A DNA stretch of 64,000 bases from JAOUGY01 sp963785075. Lineage in GTDB: Bacteria > Actinomycetota > Acidimicrobiia > Spongiisociales > ZC4RG35. The first letter of the stretch is position 1. Each line of letters begins with the position of its first letter. The DNA lies in the NCBI GenBank assembly GCA_963785075.1, contig CAWATW010000006.1:310001-374000 (forward strand), read 5' to 3'. Shown one piece after another: positions 1 to 7,199 of this stretch. A program made the translations under genes and the position numbers. A model generated the notes under the pieces. That model worked only from the letters and a program-made list of their open reading frames with translations, did no database searches and was not told where the DNA came from.

Positions 1-2
1 AC

Positions 3-281
3 GTCCGCAACGGTCGCAGCGAAGTGGTCGTGTCCGATCTGGTCGGGTCGGTCACGAGGGCCGCCTTCCGGGCTGCGGCACACGCCACCGACGCCCACTA
101 CCTCGTGGCGTGGTTCTCGGACCACAGCCCCGAACGCACGGCCGCGCTGACATCGGCGTTCGCTCCGATCCCGGGGTTGACGGCCCTCACGCAGGTGGCG
201 CTCCCCCTCACCGAACTCGACCTCGACGTCTTCGACCCGGCGAGCTGGGACCTGAGCACCGGCGATCTCGAATTGCTGTGA
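3..281 (+). CDS. C-terminal end of an unrecognised protein (partial)
   Basis: Reading frame open from the window edge to a TGA at 279-281; the start lies upstream. The visible 92 residues have no motif I recognise: an alanine-rich helical stretch, then an acidic tail ending in DLELL. Codon use is ordinary for this genome. It converges on the sugar-phosphate transferase gene that ends at 328, so it may belong to the same envelope-sugar neighbourhood, but that rests on position only. Confidence 0.6.
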   Translation, partial: VRNGRSEVVVSDLVGSVTRAAFRAAAHATDAHYLVAWFSDHSPERTAALTSAFAPIPGLTALTQVALPLTELDLDVFDPASWDLSTGDLELL

Positions 282-327
282 CAGCCTGCGACAACACCAG
301 GTGTCCTTTCCCGACGTTCCGGACGCT

Positions 328-1302
328 TCATCCCGCCCGGTCATACCTGGTGTCGCCGGCGACGGACGCGTAGGCGGTCCCGGCCAGGACGAGCACCACC
401 GCAAGCGCAGCGCCCGCCGCGATGCTCCATCCGGCGACTACGACGACCAGGACGGCGGCCACGGCGTTCACGAGGGCGAATGACGCGGCGATCCGTCGGA
501 CGCTCCACCCGACGTCGTGGAGCCTGTCGTACGTGTGGGATCGATCACCGGCGAAGAGTGGAACTCCAGCCTTTCGTCGGCGGAGGAGTGTCGACCCCAG
601 GTCGACGAGGAAGACGGTCGCACACGCCGCCCCGGCGATCATGTCGACGGGTCCGGTGCCTGACACTCCCAGTTCCACGATCACGGCCGTGAGGATGGTC
701 CCAACGGTGTAGCTGCCGTTGTCGCCGAGGAACATCCGAGCAGGATTCCAATTGTGCGGGAGGAATCCGATGAGGGCTCCCGCACCCACGAGTACGAGGA
801 GCCGGGCGTCGGAGGTGAAGCTGGGGAACATGATGATCCCGAGAAGTCCGGCAGCCGCCGAACTGGTTACGAGCCCATCGAGACCGTCGAACAGGTTGAC
901 CGCGTTGATCAGCACAACCGTGGCCCCTGCACCGATCACCGCCTCGACCGCGCCAATGGTTCCCCCGAGGAGAGGCCCGGCCACCAGGATGACGCCGATG
1001 AGGGATTCCACGACCAACCGCACCTTCGGCGACAGGTCCAGACGATCATCGGCGAGGCCCAGGCCCGCCGCCAGCAGAACAGCCACCACCGTCGAGGTGC
1101 TGAGAGTGCCGGCGGCAGCGGCTCCCACCAGGAACCCGGAGACCACGCCCATGCCACCCAGAGGTGGGATCGGTCTGCTGTGAGTCTTCAGGTCGCCGTC
1201 GGGGAGATCCACCAATCCGAGACGCGGACCGACGGCACCGGCGAATGCCGCTGCCAGATACGACACCACTGTCGCGATCGCAAAGACCGTCAGGGCCGCC
1301 AC
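328..1302 (-). CDS. WecA/TagO/MraY-family polyprenyl-phosphate sugar-1-phosphate transferase
   Basis: Integral membrane enzyme (324 aa, about ten hydrophobic segments) that would transfer a HexNAc-1-phosphate from a UDP-sugar to undecaprenyl or decaprenyl phosphate, the first step of a cell-wall glycan. The family motifs are in order: DD at 85-86, NLFDGLDGL at 136-144, FLGDNGS at 191-197 and the histidine motif DRSHTYDRL at 253-261. The length matches WecA rather than MraY. The start overlaps the end of the upstream glycosyltransferase gene by 13 bases, so the two are probably co-transcribed. The exact sugar (GlcNAc in WecA and TagO) cannot be read from the sequence. Confidence 0.9.
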   Translation of the reverse strand: MAALTVFAIATVVSYLAAAFAGAVGPRLGLVDLPDGDLKTHSRPIPPLGGMGVVSGFLVGAAAAGTLSTSTVVAVLLAAGLGLADDRLDLSPKVRLVVESLIGVILVAGPLLGGTIGAVEAVIGAGATVVLINAVNLFDGLDGLVTSSAAAGLLGIIMFPSFTSDARLLVLVGAGALIGFLPHNWNPARMFLGDNGSYTVGTILTAVIVELGVSGTGPVDMIAGAACATVFLVDLGSTLLRRRKAGVPLFAGDRSHTYDRLHDVGWSVRRIAASFALVNAVAAVLVVVVAGWSIAAGAALAVVLVLAGTAYASVAGDTRYDRAG

Positions 1303-3053
1303 ACCAGCACCTCCGAGCTCTCGCCTTCGTGGACCTCGATCGTCCGTGCCGGATCGAAACCGGCCCGGCGATACGAGGCGATTGCCGTGTGGTTCTCGGA
1401 TCCGACCACGACCCGCACCGCCGGCACGCCCATTGAGGTGAGCGTCGACAGCAGTTGATCCTGCATGCGGGCCGCAATACCTCGCCCTCTTCTCTCGGGA
1501 ATCAGCGCCATCGAGAGCAGCTCTGCCTCGACACCTACATGGTCTTCTCCGCCGTACCGGGCGGTCTCGACCACCTTGCGCAACGCCGAGGGGCGAATCA
1601 GACGCGGTGCCGCACGTATGCCGGCCTCGAGGGCGGACCGCTTGACGAAACGCCGATAGAAGGCTCCTGTGTCCACGATCCCGGTCACGAATCCGATCGG
1701 CCCCGACTCGTCCTCGGCCACGAGGACCACGGCGTCGGGGTCGGCGATCAGGGCCCGATACAGGACGGTGAGGAAGCCGTCGCCCAACGAGCTCAGGAAT
1801 CCCGTGTGGATTGCGGTGCGGTGCAGGCGCGCGCAGAAACGCGCGTCGGCGGGTACCGCCGGCCGGATCGACTCGCCGCCGGTCGGCGCTCGCAGCATCG
1901 CTCCAACGTCGCTCAAGCCCTTGCGCGAGGCCACATCGGCGTACGTCCCGAGCACACGGCGCACGACCCTCCGCTCATCGAACTCCTGGCGTGCCTTTGC
2001 GACACCTGCCGCTCCCATCATCCGCCGGGTATCCGGGTTTCCACCTACTTCTCGAATCGCGGCCTCGATCGCGTCTGGTGAGCGGACGGGAACCAGCCGG
2101 CCACTGACACCATCGTCGATGACCTCGCGGCAGCCACGGATGTCGGTCGCAATCACCGGAACTCCGGTGGCGGCCGCTTCCATCGCCGATCGAGGGAACC
2201 CCTCCCGATGGCTCGGCAGCACGAACACATCCATGCCGTTGTAGAGACGATCGACATCGGTTCTCATTCCGAGGAACACCACGCCACGCTTGGTCGCAGC
2301 CTGGATCTCGGCCTCGGACAGACCATCGGCTTTCTCCGGGTCGGCGGGGCCCACGCACACGAGCTTGAACCGCTGGTCCAGGCGAGCGAACGCTGTGAGC
2401 AATTCGGGGTATCCCTTCTCGGCGACGAGGCGGCCGACGATGCCCACGACAACCGTGTCGTCGTCGACGCCGAGTTCCTCACGAACGGCGCGACGGACCC
2501 CGGCGTCTGATCTGAACCGCTCCAGGTCGATTCCATTGCCGAGATGACGGAGCTTGTCGACCGGCGCAAGGTGCAACAGTCGCAGCAGCCGGAAGTCCTC
2601 GATCGACTGGCACAACTCGGCATCCGAGAATCGAGCTGCCAGCCACTCCAGCGCGTAGACGACCCATCGCTTGAGGAGCCGGTCATCGGTGGTTGCGTAG
2701 AGACCATGAACGGTGTTGACGACGATCGGGACACCTGCGAGGCGGCCGACCACCCTCCCGTAGATCCCCGGTTTCGGGTTGTGGGTGTGGAGCACGGTGG
2801 GCCGCAGCCGTCGCAGCAGCTTCCAGAGATGGAACGCAGCCCGCAGATCCGCCGCCAGATCCATGCCGCGGGTCGAGTCGTCCAGCGCGATGTGACGGAT
2901 GCCGGCCGCCTCGAGCTCGGGCACCCATGGACCGGGGGCGGAGATGCCGGCCGACTCGAACCCAAGCTCGATAGGTCGAGTGAGCTGCGGCATCAGCAGA
3001 TACCGCAGGCTCAGATCGACGGTTGTGAGGTGGGCGATCACGGGCGGGCTCAT
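1290..3053 (-). CDS. Family 4 glycosyltransferase fused to a GNAT acetyltransferase
   Basis: Two-domain protein of 587 aa. Residues 1-385 are a GT-B family 4 glycosyltransferase, with a donor-site E-x7-E pair at E284 and E292 (motif EGFPRSAME) and the GRLVAEKG loop near 208. Residues 396-587 are a GNAT N-acyltransferase, with the acyl-CoA loop RRGRGIA and a final strand with SYRRAGF. A protein that both adds a sugar and acylates an amine suggests synthesis of an N-acylated amino-sugar glycan; the substrate is unknown. It overlaps the upstream glycosyltransferase by four bases (ATGA) and the downstream transferase by 13. No stop or frameshift separates the domains. Confidence 0.88.
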   Translation of the reverse strand: MSPPVIAHLTTVDLSLRYLLMPQLTRPIELGFESAGISAPGPWVPELEAAGIRHIALDDSTRGMDLAADLRAAFHLWKLLRRLRPTVLHTHNPKPGIYGRVVGRLAGVPIVVNTVHGLYATTDDRLLKRWVVYALEWLAARFSDAELCQSIEDFRLLRLLHLAPVDKLRHLGNGIDLERFRSDAGVRRAVREELGVDDDTVVVGIVGRLVAEKGYPELLTAFARLDQRFKLVCVGPADPEKADGLSEAEIQAATKRGVVFLGMRTDVDRLYNGMDVFVLPSHREGFPRSAMEAAATGVPVIATDIRGCREVIDDGVSGRLVPVRSPDAIEAAIREVGGNPDTRRMMGAAGVAKARQEFDERRVVRRVLGTYADVASRKGLSDVGAMLRAPTGGESIRPAVPADARFCARLHRTAIHTGFLSSLGDGFLTVLYRALIADPDAVVLVAEDESGPIGFVTGIVDTGAFYRRFVKRSALEAGIRAAPRLIRPSALRKVVETARYGGEDHVGVEAELLSMALIPERRGRGIAARMQDQLLSTLTSMGVPAVRVVVGSENHTAIASYRRAGFDPARTIEVHEGESSEVLVWRP

Positions 3054-4120
3054 CTGGACCTCTCGCCCAACCGCCGACGAAGGAGGTCATCGTATCGGTC
3101 GAAGCTGTGCTCGAACAGGTATCGCTCACCGACTAGCTTGCGTCCTGCATCTCCCATCCGTGCGCGCATCACCGGGTCGCCGTCGAGTCTCTCGAGCGCG
3201 CTCGCCATCGCCTCGATGTCGCCGGGTTTCACCAGGAGCCCGGTCTCGTTGTCGATCACGACGTCGGACACGCCACCCACATCGGTCGCCACCACCGGCA
3301 GCCCTGCTGCAAGGGCCTCCAACACCACTCCCGGTAGGCCCTCCGTGCGCGACGACAAGACCAGACATTTCGCCCACTGGAGGTGGGGAGCGATGTCTTC
3401 GACCGAGCCGACCGACGAGACGCCCGGTGGCGGCCCATCGTCGACGGCAGAACGAAGTGGCCCGTCTCCGACGAATCGCAACTCTGCATCGCGGGCGAGC
3501 CGGGCGGCCGCAAACGCCGCCCGCGCCATGAGCGGGTCCTTCTCGGCTGTCAGACTTCCGACCCACACTGCTCGGAAAGGCGGGGCCACAGGGTCGGTCG
3601 CCACGCTCGCCCAGCGCGGTGACACTCCGGTCGAGGCGACCTCCACCCGATCTCCCGGCACTCCGACCTTGTCGACGAGTTGGCGGCGTGTGGCATCGGA
3701 GACGGCGAACACGGCATCGCAGCGTTTCAGTTGGGCTCGGAGCAAGAGGAGATGGAGGCGACTTCGCACCCAATACATCGGCTCGCCGATGGACCCGTAC
3801 ACCAGGTAGGGCGACCGTCGCATGGCGGTCGTGGCGGCCACCGCGTAGCGGAGGGTTGCACCGCCGTTGGCGATCACCACGTCGGAGCGTTCGGCGATCA
3901 AGCGTGAGCGGAGAGTCGAAACCAAGCTCCGGTTCAGGCCAGACACGGACGACGAGAGCACCTCGGCATTGATGGTTGCCCCTCCACTCGGCGCCGGGCC
4001 GAGCGCCCATAGCTCAACCTGCCAGCCACGCTCGGCGAGGCCGTCGGTCAGTTGACTCCCGAACACCTCGGCGCCCCGCCGTGCGTTCGACGTTACGAGC
4101 ACCACCAACCGCGGGCTCAT
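3050..4120 (-). CDS. Family 4 glycosyltransferase
   Basis: GT-B glycosyltransferase of 356 aa and first gene of the three-gene envelope-glycan operon running down to 328. The N-terminal half begins SPRLVVLVTSNARRGAEVFG, a Rossmann strand with glycine loop. The C-terminal half has SSRTEGLPGVVLEALAAG, the nucleotide-sugar E-x7-E motif. The ATG at 4120 is chosen because a purine-rich AAGGGGGA lies just upstream and the preceding in-frame codons do not resemble the family; the frame stays open to 4207. The sugar it transfers is not evident. Confidence 0.85.
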   Translation of the reverse strand: MSPRLVVLVTSNARRGAEVFGSQLTDGLAERGWQVELWALGPAPSGGATINAEVLSSSVSGLNRSLVSTLRSRLIAERSDVVIANGGATLRYAVAATTAMRRSPYLVYGSIGEPMYWVRSRLHLLLLRAQLKRCDAVFAVSDATRRQLVDKVGVPGDRVEVASTGVSPRWASVATDPVAPPFRAVWVGSLTAEKDPLMARAAFAAARLARDAELRFVGDGPLRSAVDDGPPPGVSSVGSVEDIAPHLQWAKCLVLSSRTEGLPGVVLEALAAGLPVVATDVGGVSDVVIDNETGLLVKPGDIEAMASALERLDGDPVMRARMGDAGRKLVGERYLFEHSFDRYDDLLRRRLGERSR

Positions 4121-4178
4121 CCGGTGTCCCCCTTCGTGCGCTCGTTCGATCGTGTGTTCCCGGCCGGCCACCCGCAGA

Positions 4179-4184
4179 TACGAT
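4179..4184 (+). promoter_or_regulatory. -10 element TACGAT of a probable leaderless promoter
   Basis: TACGAT ends seven bases before the GTG at 4192 and there is no Shine-Dalgarno sequence, so transcription probably begins at or next to the start codon of the hydrolase gene. Confidence 0.45.
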
Positions 4185-4191
4185 AGGGCCG

Positions 4192-4815
4192 GTGTCCGAG
4201 GGTGCAACGAACGACAACCTCATCCGCCGTCTGAGCCTGACCACGGTCGACGGGGTACGGCTTGATGGTCGCATCCAAGGCGCCGATCGACCGTCGACGA
4301 TTGTCGTGTGGTGTCACCCCCATCCGTTGTACGGAGGGTCGATGTTTGCGCCACTCATGAACGGGGTGGCCGACGCCCTGACAGACCGAGGACTGGGTGT
4401 GCTTCGGTTCGACTTTCGAGGAGTCGGCGAGTCGGAAGGAGTCCACGACGACGGGAGGGCCGAAGTACTCGACGTGGAGGCTGCGGTACTGCAGGCCGAG
4501 AGCTCGGCGGTGGACGTCGTGATCGCCGGATGGTCGTTCGGTGCGCTCGTCTCGCTCCGCTATCTCGTCGAGTATCGCCGAGACCACGCCTACGTGGGCG
4601 TTGCTCCGCCGATCGCGGATCCCGGTGAATTCCGGTCGCTCGACGGTCGGCGTGCAACGTTCCTGGTCGGCACTCGCGATCACGTGGTGGACGCCGCTGT
4701 GATCGGCGACGTTGCCGCAACGATCGGTGGCCGGCTGCGGATGATCGACACCGACCACTTCTTCCTCATGCGCACACAACCGGTGGTGGACGCAATCGTG
4801 GATGCCGTTCGTTGA
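4192..4815 (+). CDS. Alpha/beta hydrolase
   Basis: Cytoplasmic alpha/beta-hydrolase of 207 aa. Seen in order: the oxyanion-side motif HPHPLYGGS, the strand FDFRGVGESEG, the nucleophile elbow GWSFGA (Ser), a late acid strand GTRDHVV and a C-terminal TDHFF holding the presumed catalytic histidine. The HPHP start and small size place it with the KANL3/Tex30-like, dienelactone-hydrolase-related branch. The GTG at 4192 is preferred to upstream in-frame codons because those overlap the divergent glycosyltransferase promoter region and because TACGAT lies just before it. It converges on the gene ending at 4817. The substrate is unknown. Confidence 0.82.
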   Translation: MSEGATNDNLIRRLSLTTVDGVRLDGRIQGADRPSTIVVWCHPHPLYGGSMFAPLMNGVADALTDRGLGVLRFDFRGVGESEGVHDDGRAEVLDVEAAVLQAESSAVDVVIAGWSFGALVSLRYLVEYRRDHAYVGVAPPIADPGEFRSLDGRRATFLVGTRDHVVDAAVIGDVAATIGGRLRMIDTDHFFLMRTQPVVDAIVDAVR

Positions 4816-4816
4816 T

Positions 4817-5026
4817 TCAGTGTCGTGGAGGGTGGAATCCCCGATTGCGGGCCTCGGGAACCTCGTCGGGGCCGAAGGTCTGGAGCAGGTTGTTCTGATA
4901 CAGCCCGTCCTCTTCGACTCGACGGGCGAGCTCTGCCCCCTGATCGGCGTCGTCTGTGTCGTACACGACCATCGTGTCGCGGGCTCCGACGTAGCGATGT
5001 TGCTCGAAGCGTCTGAGGCGTCCCAT
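4817..5026 (-). CDS. Small acidic unknown protein
   Basis: Sixty-nine codons. I recognise no family. It is mostly helical and charged, with an acidic middle and a YQNNLLQTFGPDEVPEARN stretch. It is called because its ATG overlaps the TGA of the upstream zinc-ribbon gene by one base (TGATG), a classic translational-coupling junction, and because it closes a three-gene operon with conserved spacing. The same frame runs on upstream inside the zinc-ribbon gene, but that extension reads as shadow coding. Confidence 0.6.
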   Translation of the reverse strand: MGRLRRFEQHRYVGARDTMVVYDTDDADQGAELARRVEEDGLYQNNLLQTFGPDEVPEARNRGFHPPRH

Positions 5027-5349
5027 CAGGTCGGCGATTCGGGATCGGTGTAGCCGGTGCTCACATCGTTGCCACAGTTCGGACACGTAGCCGTCTCGAT
5101 CCGGCCAACGATGAAGCTGAAATCGCACTCGGGGCACGAGATGCGCGGCGACGGTGGATCCGGACGTGGTGGCGGCGGTGGCACGGGCGGCGCCCCTGGC
5201 ATGCCCGCGGGGGCACCCATCCCCGGGGGCGGTGGTCCACCTCCGGGCGCTGCCGAGACATTGTTGACCGATCCGCATGCCGGGCAGGAGAACCTGCCGG
5301 GACCGGGCACGTCGAACTGGCTTCGACACGCTCCACAACGAACGATCAT
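5026..5349 (-). CDS. Double zinc-ribbon protein with Pro/Gly linker
   Basis: A 107-aa protein with two treble-clef zinc ribbons, C5-x2-C8...C22-x2-C25 and C72-x2-C75...C89-x2-C92, joined by a flexible Pro/Gly-rich linker (about residues 34-68). The first ribbon resembles the MJ0042 and LSD1-type zinc fingers common at the N-termini of bacterial membrane or regulatory proteins. It lies three bases after a single-span membrane protein gene and one base into the small gene at 5026, so all three are probably made together. No catalytic domain is present, so an adaptor or sensor role is the most that can be inferred. Confidence 0.75.
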   Translation of the reverse strand: MIVRCGACRSQFDVPGPGRFSCPACGSVNNVSAAPGGGPPPPGMGAPAGMPGAPPVPPPPPRPDPPSPRISCPECDFSFIVGRIETATCPNCGNDVSTGYTDPESPT

Positions 5350-5352
5350 TCC

Positions 5353-5790
5353 TCAACCTCCGCGGTTCTCTTCTATCACGGGCTCACCGACCGCGCCTAT
5401 CGATGCGAGATAGGCGGCCTCGTGAGCCAGCACTGCACGTATGTCCTCCAAAGGGTAGGACACCCCATGGGTGTCGGCGATCTGGGCCTGGATGTACTCC
5501 ACGGCGGCGTCGCTCCCGCCTGCGATCACGTCCACCGGGTTGCGACGCCGTGCCTGCGCCAGGCCCTGCAAATAGAAGACCTCGTATTCGATGATCCGTT
5601 TGACGTCGCTCGTCCGGAGTGCGGAGCCTTCGAGCCTGGCGTCGATGTAGTCCACGGCATCGTCCACGACGTAGACGGGCCCTTCGTCGTAGGCCTTCTT
5701 CTTTCCCTCTTGCCACACCAGTGCCGCGACGACCACGAGAAACACCGCCAGCAGCACCGCCGCCAGCATGACGAGCGTGATGGGAGCCAT
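5353..5790 (-). CDS. Single-span membrane protein with a duplicated helical motif
   Basis: A 145-aa protein with one strong membrane segment at residues 4-26, followed by a basic stop-transfer stretch (EGKKK), so the C-terminus should be cytoplasmic. The soluble part contains two copies of a similar helical unit: residues 45-77 (AVDYIDARLEG...EYEVFYLQGL) and 96-131 (AVEYIQAQIAD...AHEAAYLASI). I do not recognise the family. It is the first gene of an operon with the zinc-ribbon and small acidic proteins. The ATG at 5790 is chosen because it begins the membrane segment; the frame is open further upstream. Confidence 0.72.
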   Translation of the reverse strand: MAPITLVMLAAVLLAVFLVVVAALVWQEGKKKAYDEGPVYVVDDAVDYIDARLEGSALRTSDVKRIIEYEVFYLQGLAQARRRNPVDVIAGGSDAAVEYIQAQIADTHGVSYPLEDIRAVLAHEAAYLASIGAVGEPVIEENRGG

Positions 5791-5892
5791 GTGAACAGAG
5801 CCTAGGTACGGGTCAGGACCAGCAACTCGGTGCGAGCCCGCGGCGCCCGACCATGCAGCGCCGGGCAAAGGACTTCCGGGATCGACCCGACG

Positions 5893-7014
5893 TCACAGCC
5901 CGAGTCGACCCGCGAGGACCTTTCGGTGCTCGCTCGGGCTGCCAAAGAGCAACTCTGAGCTCTTTGCCCTCTTGAAATACAGATGGGCGTCGTGCTCCCA
6001 GGTGAACCCGATTCCGCCGTGGATCTGGATGTTGTCCGACGCGCAGCGGTAGAAGGCCTCCGAGCAATACGATTTCACGAGCGGCGCCACCATCTTCACC
6101 TCGTCGTTGGATTCGCTGACTGCCCATGCCGCGTAGTGGGCCGCCGCCTTGGCCGACTCCACATGAACCAGCAGGTCGGCGCACATGTGCTTGATCGCCT
6201 GGAACGACCCGATCGGGCGACCGAACTGGCGACGATCCTTCGCGTATTCGACGGCCATGTCCAGGCACCGCTGTGCGCCACCGACCTGTTCCACGGCGAG
6301 GGCCACCGCTGCGATCTCCATGACCGACTCGATGATCGGCCAGCCTCCGCCGTCGGTCCCCAACAGAGCTTCCGGAGGGAGCGTCACGTCGGTGAGCTCG
6401 ATGGCAGCCTGCTTGCGGGTGGCATCCATCGTGTTGAGTGCCAGTCTCGACACGCCCGCGGCATCACCCGGTACGAGGAAGAGCGAGACCCCGGCCACGC
6501 TGCGGGCCGCCACGATGACCAGGTCCGCCGTGTGCCCGTCGAGTACGTAGCTCTTCGTGCCATTGAGGGACCATCCGGAGTCTTTGGCCGTTGCGGTCGT
6601 CTCGACCCCTGTCTCGTCCCAGCGGCCGTTTCGCTCGGTGGTTGCGAGCGTGGCAACCGTCTCGCCGGCTGCGATCTTCGGCAGCCATTCCTTCTTCTGC
6701 TCGTCGCTTCCGGCAGCCAGCAGCGCATTCGCCGCCAGCACGACGGTGGAGAAGAACGGCGCCGGCAGCAGCGCAGCGCCCTGTTCCTCCAGAAGGACCG
6801 CCAACTCGAGGAAACCGAAACCGGCGCCGCCGTATTCCTCGGGGATGGCCATTCCCTGCCACCCCATCTCGGCGATCTCAGACCAATGACCTCGATCGAA
6901 CCCTTCGTCCGTCTCCATGAGATCACGCACCGTCTTCGAGGGCGCCCGCTCGGTCAACCACTGGCGGGCATACTTCCGGAGCTCTTCCTGCTCCTCGCTG
7001 AAGGCGAAATTCAT
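5893..7014 (-). CDS. Acyl-CoA dehydrogenase, short FadE type
   Basis: FAD enzyme of 373 aa for alpha,beta-desaturation of an acyl-CoA in beta-oxidation or a related degradation pathway. It begins in the usual way (MNFAFSEEQEELRKYARQWL) and has the fold's three parts: an N-terminal helical domain, a central beta domain (LATTERNGRW through the late 190s) and a C-terminal helical domain ending IHGGIGFTWEHDAHLYFKRA. The YEGT catalytic glutamate of medium-chain enzymes is absent. In actinobacterial FadE alpha/beta enzymes the base is thought to be the Glu of a TWEHD motif, which is present. A GAGGAG site precedes the start. A second, larger acyl-CoA dehydrogenase lies upstream, separated by a repeat-bearing gap. 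Confidence 0.9.
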   Translation of the reverse strand: MNFAFSEEQEELRKYARQWLTERAPSKTVRDLMETDEGFDRGHWSEIAEMGWQGMAIPEEYGGAGFGFLELAVLLEEQGAALLPAPFFSTVVLAANALLAAGSDEQKKEWLPKIAAGETVATLATTERNGRWDETGVETTATAKDSGWSLNGTKSYVLDGHTADLVIVAARSVAGVSLFLVPGDAAGVSRLALNTMDATRKQAAIELTDVTLPPEALLGTDGGGWPIIESVMEIAAVALAVEQVGGAQRCLDMAVEYAKDRRQFGRPIGSFQAIKHMCADLLVHVESAKAAAHYAAWAVSESNDEVKMVAPLVKSYCSEAFYRCASDNIQIHGGIGFTWEHDAHLYFKRAKSSELLFGSPSEHRKVLAGRLGL

Positions 7015-7083
7015 CTCTGAGGACTCCTCGACGGGTGGCGCACCCGATCTTACCGACGGTCTGGTCGGTTGCTGCCGGCCCCC

Positions 7084-7125
7084 TTCTACGTTCTACGTTC
7101 TACGGGCAACGTTCAACGTTCAAGC
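7084..7125. repeat. Heptanucleotide tandem array, six units
   Basis: Six consecutive 7-base units: TTCTACG three times, then GGCAACG, TTCAACG and TTCAAGC. It lies in the gap between the two acyl-CoA dehydrogenase genes and directly abuts the dispersed element at 7125-7178. Confidence 0.85.
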
Positions 7126-7178
7126 AGCTCACCCACATGATCCAGGTGGACGACTGCACGGAGCGGAAGTCCGCCTGC
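7125..7178. repeat. Single copy of the dispersed 53-base element
   Basis: This segment matches, with scattered substitutions, the core of the 136-base unit amplified at 23939-24381; both share GGTGGACGAC and CGGAGCGGAAGTC. In both places the element follows a heptad array and ends just before a stop codon of a minus-strand gene. An imperfect hairpin between the GAC..CCGC and GCGG..GTC arms is possible. Confidence 0.75.
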
Positions 7179-7199
7179 AAGAGCACAGTCCGTCTGTAA

